Assembly (NCBI GenBank): GCA_036244855.1
Contig: BQKZ01001889.1
Coordinates: 82,009 to 93,589, forward strand
Direction: 5' to 3'
Source of the DNA: Temnopleurus reevesii
Lineage: Eukaryota; Echinodermata; Echinoidea; Temnopleuroida; Temnopleuridae
DNA: 11,581 bases
Part shown: positions 1 through 6,180 of the stretch, in pieces
How the letters are laid out: each line of letters starts with the position of its first letter
Position numbering within the stretch: position 1 is the stretch's first letter
Notes under the pieces: model-generated
What the model saw: only the letters and a program-made list of their open reading frames with translations
Told to the model about the DNA's origin: nothing
Database searches by the model: none
Made by a program: the position numbers and the translations under genes

Positions 1-157
1 TTTTTTTGACCACTTTGGGCCCCTCCCATGGCCACATCCACCAGATAGGACATGCCAGACGGCCCATTCGTAATATTGGAGAGTACGATCTTTGCATCAA
101 TGAACATTAAAATTTGTAACCTTTCCAGCTAGGCTAACCCTTGCTGGCTGCCGGTCT

Positions 158-170
158 AGTAGGCCTATAT
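158..170 (+). repeat. 13-bp inverted repeat, left copy
   Basis: AGTAGGCCTATAT here is the exact reverse complement of 4146-4158, so the two copies bracket both transposon-type genes. The match does not extend on either side and no target duplication is visible. The TAGGCCTA core is a self-palindrome that may be common in this genome, so this could be chance. Confidence 0.4.
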
Positions 171-365
171 TTTTTTATGCCAAACTGAGATGAACTGAGG
201 AAACTCTTTCCTTGAATACAAATAAAATTAAACAAAAAAGAAAGAATTTCTTGGTCTGTTTGTGTCTGAAAACCACAAATTAATTCTGGTCATGCAATAG
301 ATTGGTTTACTACAATTAAAATCTTTAACAAGAGTATGTACAAGCTTGTTTTCCTAAAATCCATA

Positions 366-405
366 GGAATTTAAATTTAATTTAAATTTAATTTGTCTAA
401 ATTCC
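366..405. repeat. AT-rich tandem repeat and hairpin
   Basis: Two adjacent copies of the 11-mer TTTAAATTTAA (370-380 and 381-391) lie inside an inverted repeat, GGAATTTA at 366-373 against TAAATTCC at 398-405. It could form a cruciform or act as an AT-rich spacer. No function is implied by the sequence alone. Confidence 0.6.
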
Positions 406-526
406 GTAGTTAGGCTAAAACTAGTCTAAGGTCTGGGAGGTCTATAGTCTGCACATTTAATGACCTAACTCGATCTATAGCTACTGACACTGTATTTCAA
501 TGTGCGATGAAGAAATATATCCTACA

Positions 527-556
527 TTTTTATTATTATTTTTTTTGTGATAACAG
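527..556 (+). promoter_or_regulatory. predicted 3' splice site before gene A
   Basis: A T-rich tract of about 25 bases ends in GATAACAG at 549-556, a good match to a polypyrimidine-AG acceptor. The open frame starts 13 bases downstream. The codon just before the ATG (567-569) is an in-frame TAG, so the ATG at 570 is the first possible start in this exon. Any upstream exon would be non-coding leader. Confidence 0.55.
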
Positions 557-569
557 GTTCGTGATTTAG

Positions 570-1286
570 ATGGCAGAAGCTTACCCTGGTGGATGTCGGA
601 CATCACAAAGGTGTGCTGGGAAGAGGATAAATTACGAACTTCTTCATAGTGGGGCACAGCTACCAAAAGCCAAGGCAGAGAAAAACATTGAATCGTCGTG
701 GTCAACTTCAAAATTGTACCATCTAGAAGTTACAGATTCAAAATTCGTTGAAGGAAAATTGATGGTGAAAGTTCATTACACGGAGAAGCCTTGGAACACT
801 GAGAAGTATGATGCTTGGCGTGATGCGTGTGATATTATAGACATCCCAGACTGCTATATCAAAACAAGTGAACAGGAAACATCTTTCTTCACTGAACACT
901 TGCGAACAAGCATCAAGGAGAACTTGCATGGGCAAAGAAAAATAGATAGTGTTGCCAATATTGAAATCCCCATCTCAAAGGACCTATTTCTTTCTTTCTC
1001 TCAGCTTGGGTGGAAAGGTAAAAAATCTATTTTTTTCTTGCGATCCTTGTCAGATTTAAATGAATTTCTAGGTAAAGGATGGTGTTACAGAGTTTTTAAC
1101 TCACAGGGGGATTTTTCCTCAGTTGTGCCTGGAACAGTTTCATTTTGGTTAAGTGAGAGAAGGCCCCTTGAGGAATACCAGCCTGATGGCACCATAAAGC
1201 TTCTTCATAGAGGCTTCAGGTTCCATTTCAAATTTGCCAGGAACATTGGAAACAAGTATGATTTCCAGCAGTTTTTAATTCCATAA
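570..1286 (+). CDS. chromo-barrel protein, accessory gene of transposon
   Basis: This 238-residue protein is predicted to bind chromatin or nucleic acid. Residues about 48-91 fit a chromo-barrel/Tudor-knot fold: a strand ending LYHLEV, a strand MVKVHYTE, then YDAWRD, matching the family pattern of KVHY followed by YDEWRD. The N-terminal segment is basic, with a KRINYELLHSG motif near residues 18-27. Residues 104-238 form a second domain I cannot name; it has an FTEHLRTSIKENL helix, a GDFSSVVPGTVSFWL stretch and a final GFRFHFKFARNIGNK stretch. I recall unnamed proteins of the same layout in cnidarians, molluscs and other marine animals, but cannot check this. The frame is intact and uninterrupted. 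The start at 570 is set by an in-frame TAG immediately upstream. It lies about 550 bases before the RAG1-like transposase gene on the same strand, which suggests a partner or regulator of that transposase. That pairing is inference. Confidence 0.85.
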   Translation: MAEAYPGGCRTSQRCAGKRINYELLHSGAQLPKAKAEKNIESSWSTSKLYHLEVTDSKFVEGKLMVKVHYTEKPWNTEKYDAWRDACDIIDIPDCYIKTSEQETSFFTEHLRTSIKENLHGQRKIDSVANIEIPISKDLFLSFSQLGWKGKKSIFFLRSLSDLNEFLGKGWCYRVFNSQGDFSSVVPGTVSFWLSERRPLEEYQPDGTIKLLHRGFRFHFKFARNIGNKYDFQQFLIP

Positions 1287-1460
1287 TTCCACATCCTCTT
1301 TTTATTTAGCTTATACCAGGTATGGTCATATATTCCGTACTGACAAAGTCACGAGTGGCCTGTTGGATTTTTATTTAGATGTGAATGTTATTTTCCTTTC
1401 TTACATAATCTTTTATAAAGCTCCCGTACTGTGTAAATTTTCCAAATTTGTTTTTGCTTG

Positions 1461-1538
1461 TGATGTTGTGGCCTCCACTGTTTCAGTCATAAATCTTGTG
1501 TAAGTTATTGCAATGGGTATGTCTTATTTGTAATTTAT
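1461..1538 (+). repeat. diverged direct repeat, copy 1
   Basis: This copy aligns to 1561-1638 at an offset of 100 bases, with about 70% identity judged by eye. Shared blocks are GTGGCCT, AGTCAT and TTGCAATGG followed by ATGTCT. It looks like an old local duplication. Confidence 0.6.
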
Positions 1539-1560
1539 TTTTCTCATACGCTACTGCTAA

Positions 1561-1638
1561 TAATGATGTGGCCTTGACAGATTTAGTCATGTATATTGTT
1601 TAAATACATTGCAATGGATTATGTCTAATTTATAACTA
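1561..1638 (+). repeat. diverged direct repeat, copy 2
   Basis: Second copy of the duplication described at 1461-1538. The offset moves from 100 to 101 after a one-base indel just before the GCAATGG block. Confidence 0.6.
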
Positions 1639-1787
1639 ACACGCTCTGAAGCAACATTGGATTTTCGTTTTTAAATTGCTACCCAAGGTAATATAGGTGC
1701 AACCTATTTGTGTAAGTGGAGTAAGCAATTTCAGTCCAGTTATTTTGATATTCCAGTTCATCATGGATATTCACGACAGTTTAGTTA

Positions 1788-1823
1788 TTTTGATCCTTCT
1801 CTGTACCTTTGTGTCATCCCCAG
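1788..1823 (+). promoter_or_regulatory. predicted 3' splice site before gene B
   Basis: The pyrimidine-rich run TTTGATCCTTCTCTGTACC continues into GTGTCATCCCCAG, ending at 1823. It looks like a strong acceptor. The ATG at 1838 follows 14 bases later in the frame of the gene. If it is used, the hydrophobic reading encoded upstream in the same frame is intron, not a signal peptide. Confidence 0.5.
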
Positions 1824-1837
1824 TCTCAGTCCATGCA

Positions 1838-2326
1838 ATGAATGATAATGAGCCCAATTTACATGTACCTCACATGGTACAAATCGATGTTCGGGATATT
1901 CTTCTATTTAACTTGATAAAGGACATTGATGGGAAGTTAACTCCAGATAATATCAACACTGTCATGACCCGCATCTTAAATCGCCATCATATTGCTCTTG
2001 ACAAAGTTGACTTGAGTTATAAATTCCTCAAACCACTTGAAAATAAATTATACCGCTTATGGAAAGCTTGGAAGAGCCAAAAGGGTTCTCGTGGAAGAGA
2101 AAAAATGATTAATAAGCTACAAGGGTCATCATACGCTCTTAAAATACCTCACAAAACTGGTTCCCCTACAAAGAGAAAACTAGAGCAAGAATTAGAAGTA
2201 GCCAATGCAAAAATAAGAAAGTTATCTGAGGGTTTAAATGAAACAGAAAGTGAATTAAGATCTTGTAAGCACGAAATTCATGAATCCAAGCGAAAAATTG
2301 ACCGCCTTTCAGCTCAAAATAAATAA
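1838..2326 (+). CDS. N-terminal part of RAG1-like transposase, coiled coil
   Basis: This 162-residue open segment is in the same frame as the catalytic gene that begins at 2360. Only one stop (TAA, 2324-2326) separates them, and the 11 codons between are open. Residues 1-110 look helical and basic, with a KLYRLWKAWKSQKGSRGREK stretch that could contact DNA. Residues about 112-162 form a charged coiled coil (KRKLEQELEVANAKIRKL onwards), which suggests dimerisation. I chose the ATG at 1838 because a splice acceptor lies 14 bases upstream. The frame is open back to an ATG at 1697, but the extra residues read as a hydrophobic stretch from pyrimidine-rich DNA. It is probably the front part of one protein of about 720 residues, a length typical for Transib-type transposases. 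A separate short coiled-coil protein is the alternative, and the AATAAATAAA over its stop would allow that. Confidence 0.75.
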   Translation: MNDNEPNLHVPHMVQIDVRDILLFNLIKDIDGKLTPDNINTVMTRILNRHHIALDKVDLSYKFLKPLENKLYRLWKAWKSQKGSRGREKMINKLQGSSYALKIPHKTGSPTKRKLEQELEVANAKIRKLSEGLNETESELRSCKHEIHESKRKIDRLSAQNK

Positions 2327-2327
2327 A
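2318..2327 (+). terminator. overlapping AATAAA signals spanning the in-frame stop
   Basis: AATAAATAAA contains two overlapping poly(A) hexamers (2318-2323 and 2322-2327) and the only in-frame TAA (2324-2326) between the two halves of gene B. If used, it would end a transcript encoding the coiled-coil part alone. It may equally be chance in A-rich coding sequence. Confidence 0.35.
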
Positions 2328-2359
2328 AAACTGAAAGGGGGAGAACAAAAGGTAAACAG

Positions 2360-4006
2360 ATGTATAGTAGAAGTCAAATTTGGCGACATAAAATGCAGAA
2401 GGTCAATGCTGTGAAAGATATTGTAGGCACCAACGATGTAGTAAGCATTGAATTGAAGGATGAAAGTGGAAATCTTGTTAAAATTGATTTGATCGATGGT
2501 TCTCGGACAAAAGTATCATTTGATGAAAATGATATAGATGAAATGATTTTCATTATGGATTCGTACTTTGTCACAGACCGTGGTTACCATGAGATTGCTC
2601 GACGCTACCCTACTCTTCCAAGAAATTGTCGTATACAAAAACGTAGACAGGAACTGAATTCAACATTTGAAATAAAAAACCTTGAAGGGGAGTATGAAGG
2701 TGTGTTTAGATCACTTAGGGCAAGCCTGATTACAATTTTGAACAATACCCAGAATTTTCATTTCATTCAGGATGACAAAGTAAAAATTAAATTAAGCGGG
2801 GATGGCACAAGGGCAGGAACCAAGAAACACCTGATCAATGTAACATTTACAATCATAGGTGATAAGCAATGTGCTTCAGAGCGTGGTAATTATCTCCTTG
2901 CTATTGTTCAATGCCCAGAGAAAGCAGAATGTATTGAGGTAGCTCTGAAGGATTTGATTGAGGAATTCAATAGTCTTACAACGATTGACGTGCTTGACAA
3001 AGTTATTCAAGTCGAAAAATTTCTTGGCGGAGACTTAAAATTTTTGAATCAGGTCACAGGCATTGGCGGTTTTGCCTCAATCTTCTCCTGTCTCTGGTGC
3101 AAATGTCCAAAAGATCAAAGAGCTGACACCTCAAAAGACTGGTCAATGGACGACCCGGCCAAAGGAGCCCGTAATGTAGAAGAAATTGTTAAGTGTGCTA
3201 ACAAGCCCAAAAATAGCAGAAACAAATTCAATTGTAATAGATCCCCCATATTCTTCTCCGTACCCATCAACAGAGTTATCCCTGACACCCTTCACTTGTT
3301 TTTAAGGATAATGGACCAGTTGGTTTACCAACTCACATACTACCTACAACATAGTGATAACTGTGTTCGCCTCAATCCGTCTCTTAATCTTGAGGGATGT
3401 GGACATCTCATGAGGTTCCAAAATTTCATAAAAAGCATTGGAATAACGGACTGGAAATTTGCTGTTAAAGATTCAAAGCTTGAATCAAGATCATTTACTG
3501 GTCCTGAACACAGAAAGATATTGAACAAATTTGACTTAGATTTTCTCATTCCTGATCATCCAAAACTTGATAATATCAAAGTGTTGTGGAACAGTTTTCG
3601 TGAGTTGGTGTGCCAACTGAATATTGAACTAAGCCCCAAAGAGATTGATATTTTCCAAAGTAATGCAAAGACATGGATTCATTTATACCAGTCAATTTAC
3701 CTGGCTAAAGATGTTACCCCTTATATGCATGTTCTTGCATATCATCTTCCAGAGGTAATGAGATCTTACGGAAATCCCACATACTTTTGTCAGCAAGGCC
3801 TTGAAAAGATAAATGATATGGTGACCAAGTGGTATTTTCGATCCACTAATTTTGGAAAAACTGCTCTTAGGCAAATTATGATGAAGCAAAGTAGACTTCG
3901 CTTTCTGGAAGGGAAATGCAATCGTGCTCCCAGGTGGCATGTTACATGTAGTGTGTGTAATAAACAAGATGGACACAACAAATCCACCTGTCCAGAGAAT
4001 GTTTAG
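2360..4006 (+). CDS. RAG1/Transib-like DDE transposase catalytic part
   Basis: This 548-residue protein is predicted to be a cut-and-paste transposase of the RAG1/Transib superfamily, acting in the nucleus. What is seen: D148 in LSGDGT; D225 in LGGDLKF; C244 and C247 in CLWC; D309 and H312 in PDTLH; H457 and H462 in HVLAYH followed by PE; E482 in QQGLEK; then C530, C533, H539 and C544 as a tail zinc knuckle. What is known from memory of mouse RAG1: D600, D708, C727, C730, D792, H795, H937, H942 and E962. The gaps D-to-C (19), C-x2-C, C-to-H (65), H-x4-H and H-to-E (20) are identical, and D225 to E482 (257) is close to RAG1's 254. The first gap is shorter (77 against 108). All candidate catalytic and zinc residues are present and the frame is intact. 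The ATG at 2360 is only a formal start; the protein probably continues from 1838 across the TAA at 2324. No RING, PHD or Kelch part is visible. Confidence 0.9.
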   Translation: MYSRSQIWRHKMQKVNAVKDIVGTNDVVSIELKDESGNLVKIDLIDGSRTKVSFDENDIDEMIFIMDSYFVTDRGYHEIARRYPTLPRNCRIQKRRQELNSTFEIKNLEGEYEGVFRSLRASLITILNNTQNFHFIQDDKVKIKLSGDGTRAGTKKHLINVTFTIIGDKQCASERGNYLLAIVQCPEKAECIEVALKDLIEEFNSLTTIDVLDKVIQVEKFLGGDLKFLNQVTGIGGFASIFSCLWCKCPKDQRADTSKDWSMDDPAKGARNVEEIVKCANKPKNSRNKFNCNRSPIFFSVPINRVIPDTLHLFLRIMDQLVYQLTYYLQHSDNCVRLNPSLNLEGCGHLMRFQNFIKSIGITDWKFAVKDSKLESRSFTGPEHRKILNKFDLDFLIPDHPKLDNIKVLWNSFRELVCQLNIELSPKEIDIFQSNAKTWIHLYQSIYLAKDVTPYMHVLAYHLPEVMRSYGNPTYFCQQGLEKINDMVTKWYFRSTNFGKTALRQIMMKQSRLRFLEGKCNRAPRWHVTCSVCNKQDGHNKSTCPENV

Positions 4007-4145
4007 TTTCATGATATACTTTAGCTACGTTTCCATTATATCAATGGCTAAATTACCTATATCAGTATCCACCTACGTGTATCTAAATTTGGCTAACTGT
4101 ATTTTCATTACCATGTAAGGATAGCCGACTTTGAATGATTTGTAC

Positions 4146-4158
4146 ATATAGGCCTACT
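4146..4158 (-). repeat. 13-bp inverted repeat, right copy
   Basis: ATATAGGCCTACT is the exact reverse complement of 158-170. It lies about 140 bases after the transposase stop codon. See the left copy for the caveat about chance. Confidence 0.4.
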
Positions 4159-4173
4159 TATTTTGTTCAATGC

Positions 4174-4208
4174 ATATCATACCTAGCTTGTTAATGTAGG
4201 TATGATAT
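4174..4208. repeat. 12-bp perfect inverted repeat (hairpin)
   Basis: ATATCATACCTA (4174-4185) is the exact reverse complement of TAGGTATGATAT (4197-4208), with an 11-base loop. It immediately precedes the first (TA)n tract. It could be a hairpin in a 3' UTR or the relic of a small inverted-repeat element. Confidence 0.7.
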
Positions 4209-4214
4209 ACCTAA

Positions 4215-4234
4215 CTATATATATATATATATAT
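4215..4234. repeat. (TA)n microsatellite
   Basis: About ten TA units, separated by some 30 bases of unique sequence from a second, longer tract. Confidence 0.9.
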
Positions 4235-4263
4235 GTCAGCCATTTTGCAGAGCCATACTATAT

Positions 4264-4265
<2 letters not shown>

Positions 4266-4306
<41 letters not shown>
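4266..4306. repeat. (TA)n microsatellite
   Basis: About twenty uninterrupted AT/TA units. It is likely polymorphic in length. Confidence 0.95.
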
Positions 4307-4309
<3 letters not shown>

Positions 4310-4781
4310 TTTTTATTTGTTTGGTTTTTTTTTTGCTTGGTGAAATCATGGTCTTTGCCAAAATTTTCTATTGAAAATGGAGTATCATTTTCAAAAGGGT
4401 ACTGACCTTGTTATGCACACATAGGGTCTGATTTTGTTTTTAATCTCATGGATTGGAATGTAATTTAGCATTATTCTTGATATTTACAGTATGTATTGGA
4501 TAACCTTGTCACGTCCTTCCATACAATATCAGTTTTTAAATGTACCCAATTGTATTCATTAGGGAACGTTGATATTTGCATTTGTAGTTTTATGTAAGTA
4601 TTTTATCTTACAGTATTTTGTTAAATTCCTCCAATTGCAGGATCTAGAAGACATTTTTAAAAAGAGTAGTGGGCAATTACATACATTTATAGCAGTTTAA
4701 TGTACTAAATCTGCATCAATCAGTATAATAGTCCCAACAAAAATGATGCAATTCAAGGTTAATCTCCCTTTTCTCTCTTTG

Positions 4782-4841
4782 TTTTATATGTTTAATTCAT
4801 TGTTTTGTATGTTCAATTCATTGTTTTGTTAGAAAACATTG
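4782..4841 (+). repeat. 21-bp tandem repeat, about 2.8 copies
   Basis: The units 4782-4802 and 4803-4823 share TTTT(A/G)TATGTT(T/C)AATTCATTG. A degenerate third partial unit (4824-4841) begins TTTTGTTAG and ends CATTG. Confidence 0.75.
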
Positions 4842-5007
4842 CTTGCTGAGAAACGAGCGGTGATCAGTTTCATTGTTCCAAGGTCAGCTGAATTTTAACT
4901 AATGTATACTTGTGCCAATTTTGCCTTACCCCATTCTCCAGTATTTATCATGAAATTTGTATATAAAAGTTTTAAAACCAAGTTGCAGGGTCTTGCACTT
5001 TTGTATG

Positions 5008-5032
5008 CTTTTCACAAATCTATCACAAACTT
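5008..5032 (+). repeat. 25-bp dispersed direct repeat, copy 1
   Basis: The block CTTTTCACAAATCTAT, one variable base, then ACAAACTT recurs about 207 bases downstream at 5215-5239 with a single mismatch (C against G). It indicates a local duplication, mostly decayed outside this block. Confidence 0.7.
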
Positions 5033-5134
5033 GCCGAGCTGAATTTTATGTAATTTTTGTAATACCTTTGGACATTCACTCTTACAATATTATGTACCTT
5101 GTACGTTATGTATTTTACATTAACTCAGATTGTC

Positions 5135-5176
5135 TTGTGTGTGCTATTTTTTATTTTGTGTGTGCTATTTATTCAG
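5135..5176 (+). repeat. 21-bp tandem duplication
   Basis: The units 5135-5155 and 5156-5176 share the exact 15-mer TTGTGTGTGCTATTT at their starts and diverge after it. The unit length equals that of the unrelated tandem at 4782. Confidence 0.7.
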
Positions 5177-5214
5177 AAGTTGTTTATGCCAAGTGCCATA
5201 TCATGTGCTGTTCA

Positions 5215-5239
5215 CTTTTCACAAATCTATGACAAACTT
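5215..5239 (+). repeat. 25-bp dispersed direct repeat, copy 2
   Basis: Partner of 5008-5032. After the shared block the two copies continue as TGCCG and TGTCG respectively, suggesting homology slightly beyond 25 bases. Confidence 0.7.
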
Positions 5240-5531
5240 TGTCGCCCGAAATGATAGACAATCTCTCATATTTAATTGTAAAATCATTCATGGTCCATGT
5301 ATCATGAATCAATTATTTTTGTTGTTGCTATTACTATTTTATGTGTGCAGTTTGTACTTGCAAATATGAAGTTCAATACATCACATGTTCTTTGTAAGTT
5401 TCTATTTTTCATATGCAGCATAGTATTTTAAGTATTTTGAAGTACATGTATTTTCTTAGGTTTGTACATTATATGTGATATTTTGATGTTACTTTTCATA
5501 CAACTCTGATGCAACTCATTGTTTACACAAA

Positions 5532-5537
5532 AATAAA
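5532..5537 (+). terminator. AATAAA polyadenylation signal
   Basis: This is the first canonical hexamer I find after the transposase stop, some 1,525 bases downstream, followed within 20 bases by a TG/T-rich stretch. Use would imply a long 3' UTR. Variant signals closer to the stop cannot be excluded. Confidence 0.4.
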
Positions 5538-5634
5538 TTGTTTGTTCTTACTTTAGATATTTGTTTGTGCAGCATTGGTTATTTATAGAGGTCAATTTTT
5601 AAGTAAAAAGGTTTGCAGTAATTCTAGGTACAAT

Positions 5635-5640
5635 AATAAA
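5635..5640 (+). terminator. AATAAA polyadenylation signal
   Basis: A second canonical hexamer about 25 bases before the (TG)n tract, which could act as a GU-rich downstream element. Functional use is not shown. Confidence 0.35.
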
Positions 5641-5664
5641 ACCAGCATTGAAACGCATTAAGTT

Positions 5665-5668
5665 TGTA

Positions 5669-5700
<32 letters not shown>

Positions 5701-5713
5701 TGTGTGTGTGTGT

Positions 5714-5751
<38 letters not shown>

Positions 5752-5800
5752 GTGTGTGTGTGTGAGTGTGTGTTGGTGAGTGAGTGTGAATGTGGGTATG
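5665..5800. repeat. (TG)n microsatellite with interruptions
   Basis: About 110 bases of nearly uninterrupted TG units with a few TA, CG and AG interruptions, fading into TGAGTG and TGTGGG units after 5765. The apparent His-Thr-rich proteins on the minus strand are artefacts of this tract. Confidence 0.95.
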
Positions 5801-5939
5801 TCCATGTGTTAAAATTCTGAACGAGAGTTTGATGAGACATGTGGCTTCCACTCAGGAAACATGAATTTGTACAGAGTTATGTGATAATTGGAATTCCAGA
5901 AAGTGTTATTTAAAAATAAGGATATGGGAAATTAAAAAA

Positions 5940-6180
5940 CAAAATGTAGTTATGCATCTTCCAGAATGCATTCATGCAAACGACCACGATGCACGACCAT
6001 ATTGCACGTCTATTCAATCCGAATGCAAAATATTGCAAACTATGTGCCCCTCCATCGGGTTTGTTACCCCCATATGGCTGAATGGACTCGCCCAATGAGC
6101 TGCATGATATACGCTTGGGTGCATTCACGAATATGCTCCCGGCGAGTGCACACAGATCGCACTGCGTCACCAAATGAAAC
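5940..6180. promoter_or_regulatory. TGCA-rich, GC-richer patch, possible regulatory
   Basis: This patch stands out from its AT-rich surroundings. It holds roughly ten TGCA cores, several as ATGCAAA or ATGCA, which resemble POU/octamer half-sites. It also has an inverted CCAAT box (CCCAATGAG near 6092) and the repeated ACGACCA. A short open frame exists on each strand but neither looks like protein. It could be an enhancer/promoter or part of an unrecognised repeat. Confidence 0.25.

Larger units (their letters stand above)
1..526. other. 5' flank, no gene seen
   Basis: No open frame or exon can be supported upstream of the first gene. The stretch is AT-rich. It holds an AT-rich tandem repeat/palindrome near 366-405 and a copy of a 13-bp motif that recurs inverted at 4146-4158. 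If the first gene has a non-coding leader exon, as its splice acceptor suggests, that exon would lie here or outside the window, but no promoter can be recognised. Confidence 0.5.
1287..1787 (+). other. spacer between genes A and B
   Basis: There is no coding sequence I can support and no clear AATAAA signal for gene A. The stretch holds a diverged direct duplication (1461-1538 and 1561-1638). Its 3' part probably functions as intron or leader leading into the acceptor at 1823. Confidence 0.5.
4007..5664 (+). other. 3' flank or long 3' UTR of gene B
   Basis: No gene is supported here. The DNA is T- and TG-rich, with several short duplications, two (TA)n tracts and AATAAA signals at 5532 and 5635. 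The short open frames that occur are low-complexity or overlapping and not convincing. It may be transcribed 3' UTR, host flank, or both; the transposon end is not evident. Confidence 0.45.

Noticed and set aside
487..493. CACTGTA, CACAGTA and similar heptamer-like words as possible RAG/Transib signal ends
   Set aside because: No pair in inverted orientation brackets the genes with matching longer ends or a 5-bp duplication; single heptamers occur by chance.
1697..1837. Hydrophobic, signal-peptide-like N-terminus if translation starts at 1697 or 1763
   Set aside because: The stretch is pyrimidine-rich and ends in a good splice acceptor at 1823, and a secreted transposase makes no sense. The ATG at 1838 is preferred.
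2340..2360. Short intron around the in-frame stop, using AAG|GTAAAC or an acceptor at AAACAG before the ATG at 2360
   Set aside because: The sequence before the possible acceptor is purine-rich without a polypyrimidine tract. The donor-like site lies after the stop, so it would not remove it.
4202..4405. Plus-strand open frame with alternating Ile/Tyr residues
   Set aside because: It is the translation of the (TA)n microsatellites.
4957..5369. Two overlapping Cys-rich plus-strand frames
   Set aside because: They lie in T/TG-rich sequence containing short tandem duplications, show no domain and overlap in different frames. They are more likely 3' flank.
5599..5851. His-Thr-rich minus-strand proteins in three frames
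   Set aside because: They are translations of the (TG)n/(CA)n microsatellite.
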